A stretch of DNA of 64,000 nucleotides from Calliphora vicina (GCF_958450345.1 NC_088781.1:54638315-54702314), one strand, 5' to 3'; positions 35,874 to 48,100 are shown, numbered from the stretch's first letter. The notes: generated from the sequence alone by a model not told the origin. A program made the numbers and translations.

Positions 35874-36990
35874 CACTGAGAAAACAAATTAATTGTCACA
35901 CACGAATTTTTCGCCAATCAAATTTGTTTGGTAGCTGAATGCCTCATTACATATTGGTGATCGCAACCAAATTAAATAAATAATTCGATTAGAGGAGCTG
36001 AAACTATTAACAGATGCAATGCATTTAAATAAAAATAATATTATTGAATTTATTAGGAATTTGTTTATTTATAACACACAAATCTTTATTTTTAAAGAAA
36101 AGTAACATCGAAAAATATCCTCTACTAAATTAACAATTAGCAGGATCATCTCAACATAGGAATACTATAATAAGGAATCCAAAGCGGTATAAATATGGAC
36201 CAATGCCTGTTGATGTGAGCCGAAGATTTCGTTGAGATGAAAACAAAATTGATTTGATGGTTTGAAAAATATCTAGTGACATAAAGAATAAAATGAAACA
36301 ATATATGTATACGAGTATAAATAATGCACATTTCCATTTCTAATTTTATGATAAAAAAGTGTCTTGATTAACATCTATTTATTTGTTAATTTTTTATACT
36401 TTATTTTTATAGGTTTTACCTCCTGTCTATACTTGACAAATATTTAGCATAACAATAAACAACGTTTGTTATCAAGATAAAATTGAGCAAAAGCACCAAC
36501 AATTTTGTCATAACGAAACAATAATACTAATAAATGGAGACCATACCTGATAATTTTTTATCTTGACAACAATTTTGACGTTTATCATGACAAAAATTTA
36601 TCTAATACTTTTAGGATTATTTCCCAAAAAATTTCAAACAATTTTAACAATTTGTTAAAAATTTCAAATAATTTTAACAAATTGTTAATTGAATTTCCTG
36701 GTTTGTCGGTTGGGAATATCGAAAAGGGGTTTTCATACTCTAATCGAATTTAAGTACACAGAGAAAACAGAGTCGTACTCACAACCGAATTTGTTTTCAA
36801 TCGAATTTTGTTGATTTAAATTACTAAATTTAAACAATTCGATAAAATGTACTCGGTGATTATTGTGAATTATTACATTTCAAATAATTTGACGTTTTAT
36901 ATTATTTATACATATTTTATTTAAAAGAAAAAACTAAAAATACAATAGATTTGAAACATGATGATTATTTTTGGGTATATGTACGAAGAT
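35874..36990. other. AT-rich DNA with possible foldback scraps
   Basis: Two sites begin with (C/G)TACAC(T/A)GAGAAAAC, at about 35875 and 36755, and resemble the end of the foldback element at 54865-54955. Their matching right ends are not visible, so I do not call them elements. No gene seen. Confidence 0.35.
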
Positions 36991-37144
36991 AGGTCAATAA
37001 GTCTGAAACTTTTTAAATTGCCCGCCTCTTAACTGGAAGTACAAGACGGCTCCTGTCAACAGGCATCTGTCAGTGGACTCCGTCAAATTTGAACAATCTG
37101 CGTCATTTAGTTTGTATTTGACAGCCATTGAGCATTGACTCAAA

Positions 37145-37315
37145 CCAAGTCTAATCTTTTTTTTTTTTTTTTTTTTTTTTTTGAAAACAAACACAAACTG
37201 CGAAGCGTTTTGCTTGTCTGCAGATACACCCAGAGTCTCTGGCGGGAATCGAACCCGCAACCCCCAGATTGATAGTCAAGCACACTATCGTCCAGTCTAA
37301 CGGGGCACTCAAATA
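37145..37315 (-). mobile_element. tRNA-derived SINE with poly(A) tail
   Basis: On the minus strand the sequence starts GCCCCGTTAGACTGGACGAT, has a box-B-like GGTTCGATTCC, then a CTCTGGGTGTATCTGCAG body, and ends in a run of 26 A (37157-37182 as T on the plus strand). TTTGAGT occurs on both sides and is a possible target duplication. The head resembles a tRNA but the arms do not close properly, so it is not a working tRNA gene. A second copy lies at 51175-51595. Confidence 0.75.
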
Positions 37316-37610
37316 CTCTATGGGAAATCTGCACCATAAAATTTAATGCTAAAATATTGGTTTACTGAATTTCATTGTGGCCGTACAAACATGAAATCAT
37401 CTCACAAAAAATACTAATTTTGATGAACTCATCAAATATTATTTTTTGGAAGGGATTAACAATTGGAGAAACATTGTACAAAGTACGTAGGCCCAAAAAC
37501 CTGTGTTTCATTCAAAAAGGCACGGACTTCTTGACCCACCCTCGTACCTATTAAAATAAATAAATTCGAAAAGTCAAATTAGTTGATATAAATTCACAAT
37601 AGCCAATAAT

Positions 37611-37738
37611 CAGCCCAATTATTAATACAAAATTCCGCGGGAGTTTGTTCCCCCGGAGTTTTTCCCATTGAATTTGAATACGAAAAATGAGAAAAGGGAA
37701 AAAACCTCCGGGGGAATTTTTATTTCATAATTAGGCGG
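37611..37738. mobile_element. CAGCCCAATTATGA foldback MITE, copy 3
   Basis: This 128-bp copy is flanked by AAT at 37608-37610 and 37739-37741. Its last bases read GGCGG instead of GGCTG, a point change in the right end. Confidence 0.85.
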
Positions 37739-39887
37739 AATAAGTATTTTTTGAACAGTTATGTGTTGTAACTTTTTTTTGTTGTTAATATCAATTTAAT
37801 TTTGACCATTAATTGAATATTTGAAAGAGTTTCCATTATATTTTGAACTACTGTATATGTACTCTTATCACTATGGGGATGGCTATTCTAATTAATGCAT
37901 AATTTGTAAAACGTTTGAGAGGTGTATATATTTTCTCTAATGCCCTAATTTCATACACCAACAAAAAGTAATATTAATTAAGTACATTTGTACGAATGCA
38001 TGTATTTTTTTTCGTTTTTATAAATATCACGTGTGTATAAATTTACACAACAATTTATACAAGTGTTTTTGTTTTTATTGCTTGAATGAAAATTTTGATA
38101 ACTACAAATCATTTAAAAAATATATATGTACAAATGTAACTTACCATTCATTCATTCATTACAATACCACAAAATTGTATTTCATTGTGAGTTCAAGTGA
38201 ACTTAAAAATGTCTACATTTAAGTGATTTATGAACTACAGAAACTTATAAAATAAAATGTTAAAAGTCGTATGTTCATTCGACTATAAACGGTAGTATGT
38301 ATTTGTATTTCTTAAGGAAATTTTCTTAAGTGATAGTTTAAAATGAGATTTATAAAATTTTACGGGGAAGGTAGGCTAAGATTTCTAAGCTAAAGAGCTT
38401 TTAAAGGAAAAATTTTGTAAATATTGTTACGTTTTTACCTTTTAAAAACGGTGGTTTATTTACTTTAAATAAACCTTATTCTTCTAATTGTAAATAAAAG
38501 CAGTTTAGTAGTTTTAAATTGTAACAATTCTTTATTTATTATTCAAATTTACACAACAACAGTTTAAATAGTCACTCTGTGTTTTTATACAAATATACTC
38601 TTCTAATTGAAAGGAATACACACACTTCAAATACGGTTTTAGAACCTACTTAAATTATTTATTCGCTTGATGTTGTCTCACTCACAATACTCCGTACCTA
38701 TTTATATACACACTGCCATCTTCTAGAAGTTTCATGAATTATCTAACGGACAAAACTAGAATGTTCTATTTCTAGAGTTTTTAGCAGTCTTAATGTTAGC
38801 TGCTTTAACAGTTAATGTTGACAGCACTGTGGTGCCAAGTATCCACTTATGACAATATATACAAAAGCTGGTGGATGTGAAACCCGTGTTAAAATTGTTA
38901 AATTCAAATTGATAGTGCAATTTCGTAACAATATGTATATTTTCATGATTTTTGAAAAGCAAAAAATTCCCGGGATCGTACAGAATTGCCATATGTATTT
39001 TAAAAGCAAAAAATCTATAATTTTTAAATTGTTTCCTCAATTTTGTATTTAAAGACAAAATAAAGTTCCTTAAACTAGACCTGTAAAGTAGTAAATCTTA
39101 CTTATATGACAAATTCTGAACTAATACTATTCTTTAGCTGAACTACCAGAAAAACATACGATGACTTTACAAACTTAAATTGCCAACCCAAAATGAAAAC
39201 AACTTATTCAAATTAAAACAAATTCATTCAACATATAACAAACAAACAAAAATACTAACCACAAATAAAGACAGATGGGATGGACTGTCTCAAACAAAAA
39301 AAAATAAAAAACAATCAAATAAAGTACGAAAAAACAAAAATCCCAACGGACTCGTCCAAGTGAGAAAAGATATAAAACTGTATAAAATAACAGACAAAAA
39401 AAAAATCTCAAAAAAACATACAAATCTACACAAGAATAAAAAACACTAAAATAATAAACACTCGCGTACATCAACATTTTGTTCATTATCACGGCGAAGG
39501 CTATTAAACAATTCCAATTGGCAGTGATTTAAGTTGTTTTATATTTATTATTCAACCACAAGAGAAAAAAAATATTGAGAATTTGTTCTATTACGACACT
39601 TGTTACGATACTTGTTATAAACGTTAAAGATATCAATTCATCTAGAAACGTAAGTGGATCTTCTTGGAAAACAAACAAAACACAAAATGGCAAATTAAAT
39701 CATTTAGAAATTGCAAACGTTTGGTTTTTTTTTTCCTCTATTTTTTATTGAAATTTATTTGCGGTAATTTAAAAGTTTACAAATCCATAAAATGTATACA
39801 TTGTTCTTGGCTCTGGAAGAAAAAAATAAACAGATTTTGTGACAAAAACTAATGTAATTTGCGCGGTTCCACATAATATTAAGGTTC
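37739..39887. other. AT-rich DNA, no gene seen
   Basis: Contains a short TTCATTCATTCATT run near 38146 and A-rich low-complexity stretches near 39290-39440, which create lysine-rich chance frames. No domain or splice pattern supports a gene. Confidence 0.5.
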
Positions 39888-39962
39888 GTTGTTGTAGCAG
39901 CAGTGGTTGCTAAGTTGAGTGAACTTGAGTCATTCCGGTGCATAGAACCGGCTATCGCACAG
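39888..39962 (+). repeat. Dispersed repeat family E, shortened
   Basis: Begins GTTGTTGTAGCAGCAGTGGT and ends GTGCATAGAACCGGCTATC. It lacks the middle CTTGGCCGGGTG block of the 33655 copy. Confidence 0.6.
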
Positions 39963-40090
39963 TGCGGTCAATCTTAAAAATCTGAATCTTCTAAACTGGT
40001 GGTCCAATTGCAAAATGATGTATGAACGAATCGTAGAGGAGGACATATTTCATTTCAGATTTGATAATGAATATTTAAAAAACAAATATA

Positions 40091-40217
40091 CAGCCCAATT
40101 ATTAATAAAAAATTCCGCGGGGGTTTGTTCCCCGGGAGTTTTTTCCCATTGAATTTGAATAGGAAAAATGAGAAAAGGGAAAAAACTCCCAGGGAATTTT
40201 TATTCATAATTGGGCTG
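40091..40217. mobile_element. CAGCCCAATTATGA foldback MITE, copy 4
   Basis: This 127-bp copy is flanked by ATA at 40088-40090 and 40218-40220. Its arms keep the CCCCGGGAG and CTCCCAGGG mirror blocks. Confidence 0.85.
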
Positions 40218-40372
40218 ATAATTTTATCTCTTAACCATTCTATTAAAGAATTCATTGCGAATTAATTCATAGGCTTAATTCTTTATTACTTCAAACTTAT
40301 TGTATTCATTCCTTTGATAATTCATTCTTTATAGAATTAATTCTTTATTATATCATTCAAGTCATCATTAAT

Positions 40373-41295
40373 TAAGAGAGCTATATTCGGCTGTGCCGAA
40401 TCTTACATACCCTTCATCAAATTATACTTGAAAATAAAATTTTTAAATATTTTTAGGTAAACAAAATTAATTTTTTTAAATTTTTTGTAAAAAAATTTTT
40501 TTTGAGTTCTTTTTTAAAATTTTTTAAATTTTTTTTTGTTTTTTAAATTTAGTTTTTTAAATTTAGCGAACAAAAATTTTTCTGAAAAAAAAAATTCGGG
40601 TTAAAAAATATTTTTTCCGATTTTGACTCATTGTAGGTCCAACTTACTATGGTCTTATATACGTCATTGCAAAGGTCTTTGAAATATCTATCATTAGATA
40701 TGCCTATTGTCTATATTAATGACTTAGTAATCCAGATATAGGTCAAAAATCGAGGTTGTCCCTTATATCTCAGCCATTTGTGGATTTTCTCGATTTTAAC
40801 TAGCAACCGAGCCGGAAGAATTCCGGAGATATTCACCCCTATCGGCAATAACATGTGAAATTTTGTTCATATGAAATATCTATTTCCCTCCAAGGGAAAA
40901 TTGCTATCGTGAAATCCCCATGAACTCTTCATTCACAATAGTTGATTTTGTTCGTAACAGCTGTTTATTGTTTACAAAATTCCATCTAAAAATTCCACAA
41001 CATGGGGAATTTTTTCACTTGAACAAAGTTGATGAACGAAAAAAGGAAAAGGGAACATATTTCATGTGGAATATTGATTCGCGATAGGGGTGATTGATGT
41101 ATGAATCGTGTATGTAAGTTATTTGGGGGCTTCGAAAAGTTGATTTCAAGAGACAGACATGGCTTAATTGACTCCGCTATCTATAAGGATCCAGAATATA
41201 TATATTTTATAGGGTCGGAAATGAAAAATGTAGAAATTACAAACTGAATGATAAACTTATATATACCCTTCTCACGAAGGTGAAGGGTATAAAAA
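40373..41295 (+). repeat. Dispersed repeat family A, near-complete copy split by a MITE
   Basis: The best full-length reference in this window. The left end is AAGAGAGCTATATTCGGCTG at about 40373 and the right end is CTCACGAAGGTGAAGGGTAT followed by AAAAAGTAAG at about 41290. The internal blocks are in the same order as in the other copies. The MITE at 40834-41092 interrupts it at ATATT|GATG. Confidence 0.8.
40834..41092. mobile_element. CACCCCTATCG MITE inside family A
   Basis: This 259-bp element starts CACCCCTATCGG and ends CGATAGGGGTG. It is flanked by ATT at 40831-40833 and 41093-41095. The uninterrupted family A copy at about 7300 reads AGATATTGATGTATG across this site, so the 3-bp duplication is confirmed by an empty site. 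Confidence 0.85.
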
Positions 41296-41384
41296 GTAAG
41301 GTTTGAAAACGAAACAAAATTCCAATCTGAAGTAAAGACCATAAATCAAAATAGGTAATAGATAGGAATTTTCATTAGACTGTC

Positions 41385-41575
41385 TTTTAATAGCCAACCT
41401 ATTCCCTGATAAAGCCTGGTCCTCTAGTTCATAGTAGAATCTATCACCTAGCCACTTTCTTTATGACAGTGTAATCTAGGACAGCTGCATAAAATATGCT
41501 CTATTGTCTCTAGCTCCTCCACATTCCACACATCCCACAATAATCATGTGTATTGCTGTCCCCGCTATAGTTAAC
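41385..41575 (-). pseudogene. LINE C-terminal knuckle relic
   Basis: The minus strand reads NVEELETIEHILCSCPRLHC, the cysteine/histidine knuckle found at the end of Jockey/LOA-type LINE ORF2 proteins, followed by broken frames. Only a short fragment remains. Confidence 0.65.
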
Positions 41576-42406
41576 ACGTGTCTCAGTTAACACGAGTCAA
41601 ATCGATTATTTTAACTTCTTAATATTAAGGATATCGAAAATTCTGTTTATATTTAATGCTTAACAAAACATTTACTTTCATGTTTTTCATTTCCCAATAA
41701 AGAGCAGTAACGAGTAACGAATTGTAAACAAAAAATTAAAGAAAACAAAGAAAAACTATTTTGTTTTATTTTAGTAAACAAAATAAAAAAGAATAAAAAC
41801 TATCCACTGCTCAAATATATTTATTTTAAGAGCTTTAAAAGAAATGTTAAAAAAAAAAAGTAAGTACCCAGAAACAAAAAATAACAATAATAAAATAAAC
41901 GGAAATAATACTATGACGTAGATGCAGGTGAATGTCGAAATAATTTGCAAAATTAGAAAATACTTCTGCAAATGTGTATTTAAAGTGAAATGGCAAAACT
42001 TTGTTTGCTTTTAAGCAGAACCGTTAAAAGAAACAATAAATTTGGAAAAAGTTCAAAACTAAGAAAACATAAATAACTTTGAAAACGAAAATGAAAACAA
42101 ATGGAAAACAACTTCCATCCATTTATAAAATGTGTGAAAATTAGAAGTTTTAATTACAAAAATACACACGTACATGGCTACATTTTTTTGCAGACTAAGT
42201 GGACATATTTGTTTTTTAAAAAAACTAATTTTAAAGTTAAATATTAAGTTCAAAACTACTATGTATTTGAAATGAATTTATGGTGAATCATCATAACATT
42301 ATGTACATGTTTATTGTACTTAATAATATGTTAGTGACAACTTTTGTGTTTAATTTTTTTTAATATATGTACACTGAACGAAAAAATCTAAGCATATAGA
42401 GAACAT
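41576..42406. other. AT-rich DNA, no gene seen
   Basis: Nothing recognisable beyond low-complexity A/T stretches. The minus-strand frames at 41771-41971 and 42059-42253 are hydrophobic by base composition only. Confidence 0.5.
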
Positions 42407-42409
42407 AAT

Positions 42410-43328
42410 CACCCCTATCGCGAATCAATATTTCACATGAAATATGTTCCCTTTTTCCATTTTTCGTTCATAAATTTTGTTCACGTGAAAAAATTCACCA
42501 TGTTGTGAAATTTTAAGATGGACAAGCAAGTAAGAGAGCTATATTCGGCTGTACCCAATCTTTACACCTTTCACCAAATTATACTTCAAAATAAAAATTA
42601 TAAATATTTTTAGGCTGTGCCAAATCTTTATACCCTTCAACAAATTATACTTCAAAATAAAAATTGTAAATAAAAAAATTTTTTTTTTTAAATTTAAAAA
42701 AATTTAAAATTTTTTTTTTAAATTTAAAAAAATTTAAATTTTTTTTTTTTAAATTTAAAAAAATTAAAAATTTTTTTTTTTGGGTTAAAAAATATTTTTC
42801 CCGATTTTGACCCATTGTAGGTCCAACTTGCAATGGTCTTATACGTCGTTGCAAAGGTCTTTAATTAATGTATTAGTAATCCAGATATAGGTCAAAAATA
42901 GGTAAAAAAAAAATCGAGGTTGTCCTGGTTTTTTCCTTATATCTCAGCCATTTGTGGACCGATTTTGCTGATTTTAAATAGGAAACTTCTCGAAAGCATG
43001 TATGACAGAATTATTGAAGATTTCTGGGGTCTTCAGAAAATTGATTTCAACAGGCAGACAGACATGGCTTAATCGACTCCGATATCTATAAGGATCCAGA
43101 ATATACTTCATAGGGTCGGAAAATTATATTGTGGAAATTAGAAACGGAATGACAAACTTATATATACCCTTCTCACGAAGGCGAAGTGTATAAAAACATC
43201 TGTTGAGAACAAAATCAACTATTGTGAATGAAAAGTTCAGGGGAATATTACGATAGCAATTTTGCCTTCGTGGGAAATGGATATTTCATGGGAATATAAA
43301 TTTCACATGTTTTTTAACGATGGGGGTG
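42410..43328. mobile_element. CACCCCTATCG MITE split by a family A insertion
   Basis: The element starts CACCCCTATCGCG at 42410 and ends GATGGGGGTG at 43328. AAT lies at 42407-42409 and 43329-43331. Its middle is broken by family A at 42522-43197. The MITE sequence resumes after it with GAACAAAATCAACTATTGTG, matching the uninterrupted copies. Orientation is opposite to the 40834 copy. Confidence 0.8.
42522..43197 (+). repeat. Dispersed repeat family A inside a MITE
   Basis: Starts near AAGTAAGAGAGCTATATTCG and ends GGCGAAGTGTATAAAAACA. Near its left side the CTGTGCC-AATCTTTA block is duplicated (about 42550 and 42613). An A/T-only unit of about 38 bp is then repeated three times at about 42672-42780. 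Confidence 0.8.
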
Positions 43329-43560
43329 AATATTTCACATGAAATATGTTCCCTTTTCCCATTTTTTGTTCATGAACTTTGTTCACGTGAAAAAATTCCC
43401 CATGTTATGAAATTTTATATGGAATTTTGTAAAAAAAAAATAAACAGCTGTTACGAACAAAATTAACTATTGTGAGTGAAAAGTTCATGGGAATATCACG
43501 ATAGCAATTTTCCCTTCGAGGGAAATGGAAAAATTTCACATGTTACTGCCGATAGGAGTG
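43329..43560. mobile_element. Second CACCCCTATCG MITE in tandem, left end missing
   Basis: It begins directly at AATATTTCACATGAAATATG, without the first 16 or so bases, and ends CGATAGGAGTG at 43560, followed by AAT. The two MITEs thus form a dimer with AAT before, between and after. Confidence 0.7.
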
Positions 43561-44930
43561 AATAAGTAGAAAAGAAGATTAGAAATCCTTAGGAAACGTA
43601 AAACAGAAAGTGTGTTCTTTTACTAAAAATAGACATCAAACAAAATCTAGACCAGGTGAATAAATAATAATGAATTAAGGGAGAAGATTTTCCAGCTTTT
43701 AATTCTATACGCAATGCTCTATGCGTATAGAATTAGATATAAACCTGGGAAGGAACTTAACGAAAATACAACTATATTCAAGGACTATATCAAAGGTCTC
43801 CCATATCGAATGGTATTGGGTCGTAATTAACATTAAACTGGGAAAGAGTGAAAACAAATATTTATCTCAAAAATTGGAAATAAGTATCTATTATTTTAAA
43901 CTATTTTTGATTTGTCTTCATTGGGTTGTAAATTTTTTGGAGATTGATCAAAATTGATTTTGAAATCGATCGATGTTTCTGATGTAATCATGTATTTCTC
44001 CATTTCCATGTCTGTTAACGTCAGCCTTCACTATTTTTATATATTTTAATCAATTTATTACTTTTTCGATAAAAATGCTAGTCATTTTGAGAAATGATAA
44101 TACAATTCCATTTAATTATAAATGTTGAGACATGCAAAATGATAAGACACTATTAAATAAGAACATATTGTAAACTAGTAAGTAGCTTTCAATTAATTCT
44201 ATTTGAAATTATATATTTTAGAATAGAATTTTGAAGTAATTTTTAAATTTTCTCTTTAAATAACACATAGAAACTCATACTATTCACACCTCATTGCTGA
44301 AGGTTAAAGTATTTAATTGCTAAATCAAATACTCGTAGTATGTATTTCAATGCCACTAAAATAATGCACAAACTTTAATACACCATAATGAAACTAACTA
44401 ACAAACTATGAGTATTAAAATATTCTATAAATTCCATAACAAATTAAAAACAATACTTGAGGGAAATGTACCAACGAGTGTTTACAACTTTGAGATGCTG
44501 CACACAAGACCATCATAGACTATGCATAAATGTTTGTACCCACTAGCAGTGGGTATATACAACTCAGACAGTGAACAAATGAACTTTTAATTAACTGCAA
44601 ATATATAATTACAAAAAAAAGCTAATTTATTTTGAAAACAATAAGGAATTTGCTTCATCAATGTGAACACATAATTATAATTACTTTATTCGTTGCTCTA
44701 ATTACAATTGAGAAGAGATTTATAAACATTCGGACGAGACAATCAACGACAGGAAAAAGTAATTGCATTTTAGAAAATGTACTTTTAACTATTGCTATTA
44801 ATGGCGGAAAATGAGAGCTGGGGAGGGGAATAGAATGATTAAATATGGTGGAGTTCGCTGATAACTTACATACACCGGTTATAACGAATTATCATTTATA
44901 ACCAGGGCAGGTTGTTTTTAATAACTTATA
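43561..44930. other. AT-rich DNA, no gene seen
   Basis: No supported gene or repeat. A small hairpin ACCCACTAGCAGTGGGT lies at 44539-44555. The open frames at 43721-43957 and 44632-44814 show no domain. Confidence 0.5.
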
Positions 44931-44939
44931 TGCAATTTT

Positions 44940-46814
44940 AAAGGGTACATATGTTTCATTTATTCCCACTTATGGTGTTTTCTTTTCTGGCATAAATGAT
45001 GCATTTATTCTGCCTTTTACCCTTCATTGTGTTCTTTTCTGAAAAAATGTAGTTTGGTCGTGTTCTTTTCTAACAATGTTACCCTAAAACCCTGAATATA
45101 TGCAACATATTTCACCCTCAATTTTATCAAAGGGTTAGAAATGCACCACTTTTTATGTAAGCAAAAAGTATAGTTTTATAATATTTAGATGCTACATAAA
45201 AGAGAAGTGCATAAATGGTAATGATTTTTGTTCTATTGTGATCGTTAAAAATGCAACACATTATGAGGGTATGGGTAACATTTAATAAATGGTACAAAAT
45301 AAATAGGCAACATTTTGTGTCAGAAAAGAAAACACCATTAGTTATTGAAAATTATAGTGTAAACCAAAGTTTTTATTTGCTTCGAAAATGTCGAATTTTG
45401 AACCAACAAAGCGTTATATGCGGGAAGATTTGCTTTACTTCTTTAAATTGAAAAAAGTGCCGCTGAAGCACACCGAAGCTTACGGCGAATGTGTTTTATC
45501 GGTTTCAACGTGCGATAGTTTGTGCGGCTTAGCATTGGCGATCTTAACATAGAAGACAAAGATAGCCCAGGTCAGCCAAAAAGGTTTTAAGACCCAGAAT
45601 TGGAGGCATTTCTACATGAAGATTATTGTCAAACTCAATCAGCAATTTCAAAACGTTTGCAAACAGTAGGATTTATCCAAAAGCAGGGAAATTGTTTACC
45701 AAACGAATTGAAGCCGTGAAACCTTGAAAGACAATTTTGTATGTCTGAAATGCTGCTTGAACGCTATAAAAGAAAACCATTTTTGCACTGAATCATTACT
45801 TGCGATGAAAAATAGATCCATTACAATAACCCGAAGCGTAAGAGATCGTATGTGATGTCCGGCCAACCAGCCGATCTTAACATGGAAGACAAAGATCGCC
45901 CAGGTCGGCCAAAAAGGTTTTAAGACCAAGAATTGGAGGCATTATTACATGAAGAGTATTGTCAAACTCAACAAGATCTTGCAAAATCATTGGGAGCTAC
46001 TCAATCAGCAATTTCAAAACGTTTGCAAGCAGCAGGATTCATACAAAAGCAGGTAAATTGGATACCAAACGAATTGAAGCTCAGAGACTTTGAAAGACGA
46101 TTTTGCATGTCCGAAATGATGCTTGAACGCTATAAAAGAAAATCATTTTTGCACCGAATCATTACATGCGATGAAAAATGGATTCATTACAATAACCCGA
46201 AGCATAAGAGATCGTATGCGACATCAAAGCAAAATATCCATGGAGCTAAGTTAATGCTCTGTATTTGGTGGGAGCAAAAGGGATCTCTTATGAGCTGCTG
46301 AAATCTGGCCAGACCATCACAGGGAACCTATACCGAACGCAACTGATTAGTTTGAAGCGAACTTCGACCGAAAAACGCCCAAAATATGCGCCCAGACATG
46401 AAACCGTATTATTCCATCATTACAACGTTCTACCACATTCTGCAATATCTTTTACACAGTATTTAGAATGAAGTGGTTGGGAAGTTTTGCCTCAACCGCT
46501 TTATAGACCAGACCATGCCCCGTCAGAATACCATTTGTTTCTATCGAAGCAGAACGCTCTCTCTTGGATACGCTTCACTTCGGAACAGAGTATCCGATAT
46601 TGGCTTGATTCGATCTTGGCCTCAAAAGATGAGCAGTTCTTTTGGATCGAAATTCTCTTGCCCAACAACAAAACAGCATGTAAAATGTTCTTCTCCTTAA
46701 CCCGACATTACCTCTGGCATCTACAAACACAAGAGACTTGCGCAACTAAATTGCCTAGTGTGAAAGCGGTCTAACAATTTGAAAAAAATGCTCACTTTTA
46801 AGTCATACACCCAA
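44940..46814 (+). pseudogene. mariner element: two fused transposase copies
   Basis: The right terminal repeat (TTTAAGTCATACACCCAA) ends at 46814 next to TA. A first transposase copy starts at the MSNFEPTKR-like frame (about 45391) and runs, with shifts, to an HYNNPKRKRSYVM block near 45855. At about 45876 the sequence jumps back to an EDKDRPGRP block and repeats the same region to the end. The second copy keeps the ITCDEKWIHY block with the first catalytic Asp. The next motif reads FHHYNVLPHS (Asp to Tyr), and the third reads APSEYHLF (Asp to Glu). DD34D transposases need all three Asp, so this copy is dead. A MITE at 44973-45337 splits the 5' part. Confidence 0.8.
44973..45337. mobile_element. 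TGGTGTTTTCTTTTCTG MITE inside a mariner copy
   Basis: This 365-bp element has perfect 17-bp inverted ends (TGGTGTTTTCTTTTCTG) and is flanked by TTA at 44970-44972 and 45338-45340. The related mariner at 59445 reads CATTTATTCTCACTTAGTTA without interruption at this point, so it supplies the empty site. GTGTTCTTTTCT recurs twice inside, near 45030 and 45059. Confidence 0.85.
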
Positions 46815-47535
46815 TATATTCTGGAATATTCTAAGAATATCTAGCCATGATCGTCCGTCTCTCTGTTGAAGTGCCTAGGGTGATGACATTTTCCCCAAAT
46901 ATTCTCCGCTAATCACAAATGTTTGGTATTGAAAATGGGCACAAACCGGTAAAAAGGATATGAACAACTTTGTTTGGACTTATAACGTATGCCGATAACA
47001 TTTCAATGTAAGAATCTAGCAAATATGGTAATTTGTTTACAGTTTATAAACTTCCAAATGTTTGTTAAATGTTTGCAAAAACTTTCATAGTAACCATCGT
47101 ATTTTGCATACATAACTATAACTATGTAGCACATTGTTACAATTGCTCATTTAATTAAATGTAGTATTTTTTTAATTGTTTAACTTTTATTTTGAAAAAA
47201 AAACCTGTGTTATGTACAATAAAGTAAACAAAATGTTATAAAAGAAATTGATTTTTATGAAATGAAACTTGTATAATACAATTCATTATAAATACAATAA
47301 ATACTTAAGTGGAAGGAAACTTTTTGCCGTCGTTAGGTGTACATACATACAAACGTACACAAAAAGAATATACGTTTGTTTGATATATCGTGTTTTTTCT
47401 TCCTCTATTTTCAACAAATCTAGCTTCACGATAAAAAAAACGCCCACAAACGCACTATAAACAATAAAATTAATAGAAAACAACATAGTAGTAGACACAT
47501 AGACACTCGATTATCCGTAGGTAGGGTGTTAAATG
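46815..47535. other. Intergenic DNA, no gene seen
   Basis: No supported gene or repeat. The overlapping frames at 47269-47498 on both strands are low-complexity. Confidence 0.45.
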
Positions 47536-47539
47536 TTTG

Positions 47540-48100
47540 AAAATTTCAGCAGTTATACAAGTAGTCAATGTATCCCTTATAGACAGTAATTGTCTCTAAT
47601 GTGTGATCACTTGGCTGACTCTAATTTATGTAATTTAGGATTACATATTTGATACTTAGCTAATCTTTATAGTGCAGAGTATGTAAATAGGTTACTTTAT
47701 ACATCCCAGGTAATCTAGTTTGAAGACACTCGGCACTTTAGTGTCTCTAAGTAATCTAGGTTGAAGTTTACTGTACTTTAGAAAGTAGTTTTTTAGCCTT
47801 CTATAAGTTATCTATTGAAGAGTGAATTATCACTTAAGAGTCTCTTTGTAGTGTGAAGTGTAATATGTTCAAATTTTTTATTATCATTTCAATTTAGTGA
47901 TAAACCATTTTACTCATTAAAAAATATATAATGGTGGTGTATTATCATTAGATCAAATAGTCATTTCAAAAGCCTAATTACATTTATAGCCACTTTACTA
48001 ACCACTAATATTATCTGACAAAGTTAATTTACATATTACTCTTAAAATTGACTTCGAAAATGATTTTATAGTTTAGTGAATCAAGTAATCTAGAGTGAAG
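47540..48100 (-). repeat. Repeat family D, partial copy
   Basis: It matches, in reverse, the right part of the element at 55220-57615: the CAGCAGTT end followed by the AAGTAGTCAATGTATCCCTT block, the CAGTAATTGTC block and the TACTTTATACATCCCA block. A mariner fragment begins immediately after it. Confidence 0.6.

Noticed and set aside
35874..36800. One long element bounded by two GAGAAAAC sites
   Set aside because: The two sites are in the same orientation, so they do not form an inverted pair, and no target duplication was found.
36994..37337. Minus-strand open frames with a lysine run
   Set aside because: They cross the SINE body and its poly(A) tail; the lysines are the A run.
39180..39492. 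Overlapping lysine-rich and hydrophobic frames
   Set aside because: They arise from an A-rich low-complexity stretch read on both strands.
44539..44555. Hairpin ACCCACTAGCAGTGGGT
   Set aside because: Seven-base arms, isolated, not near a gene end.
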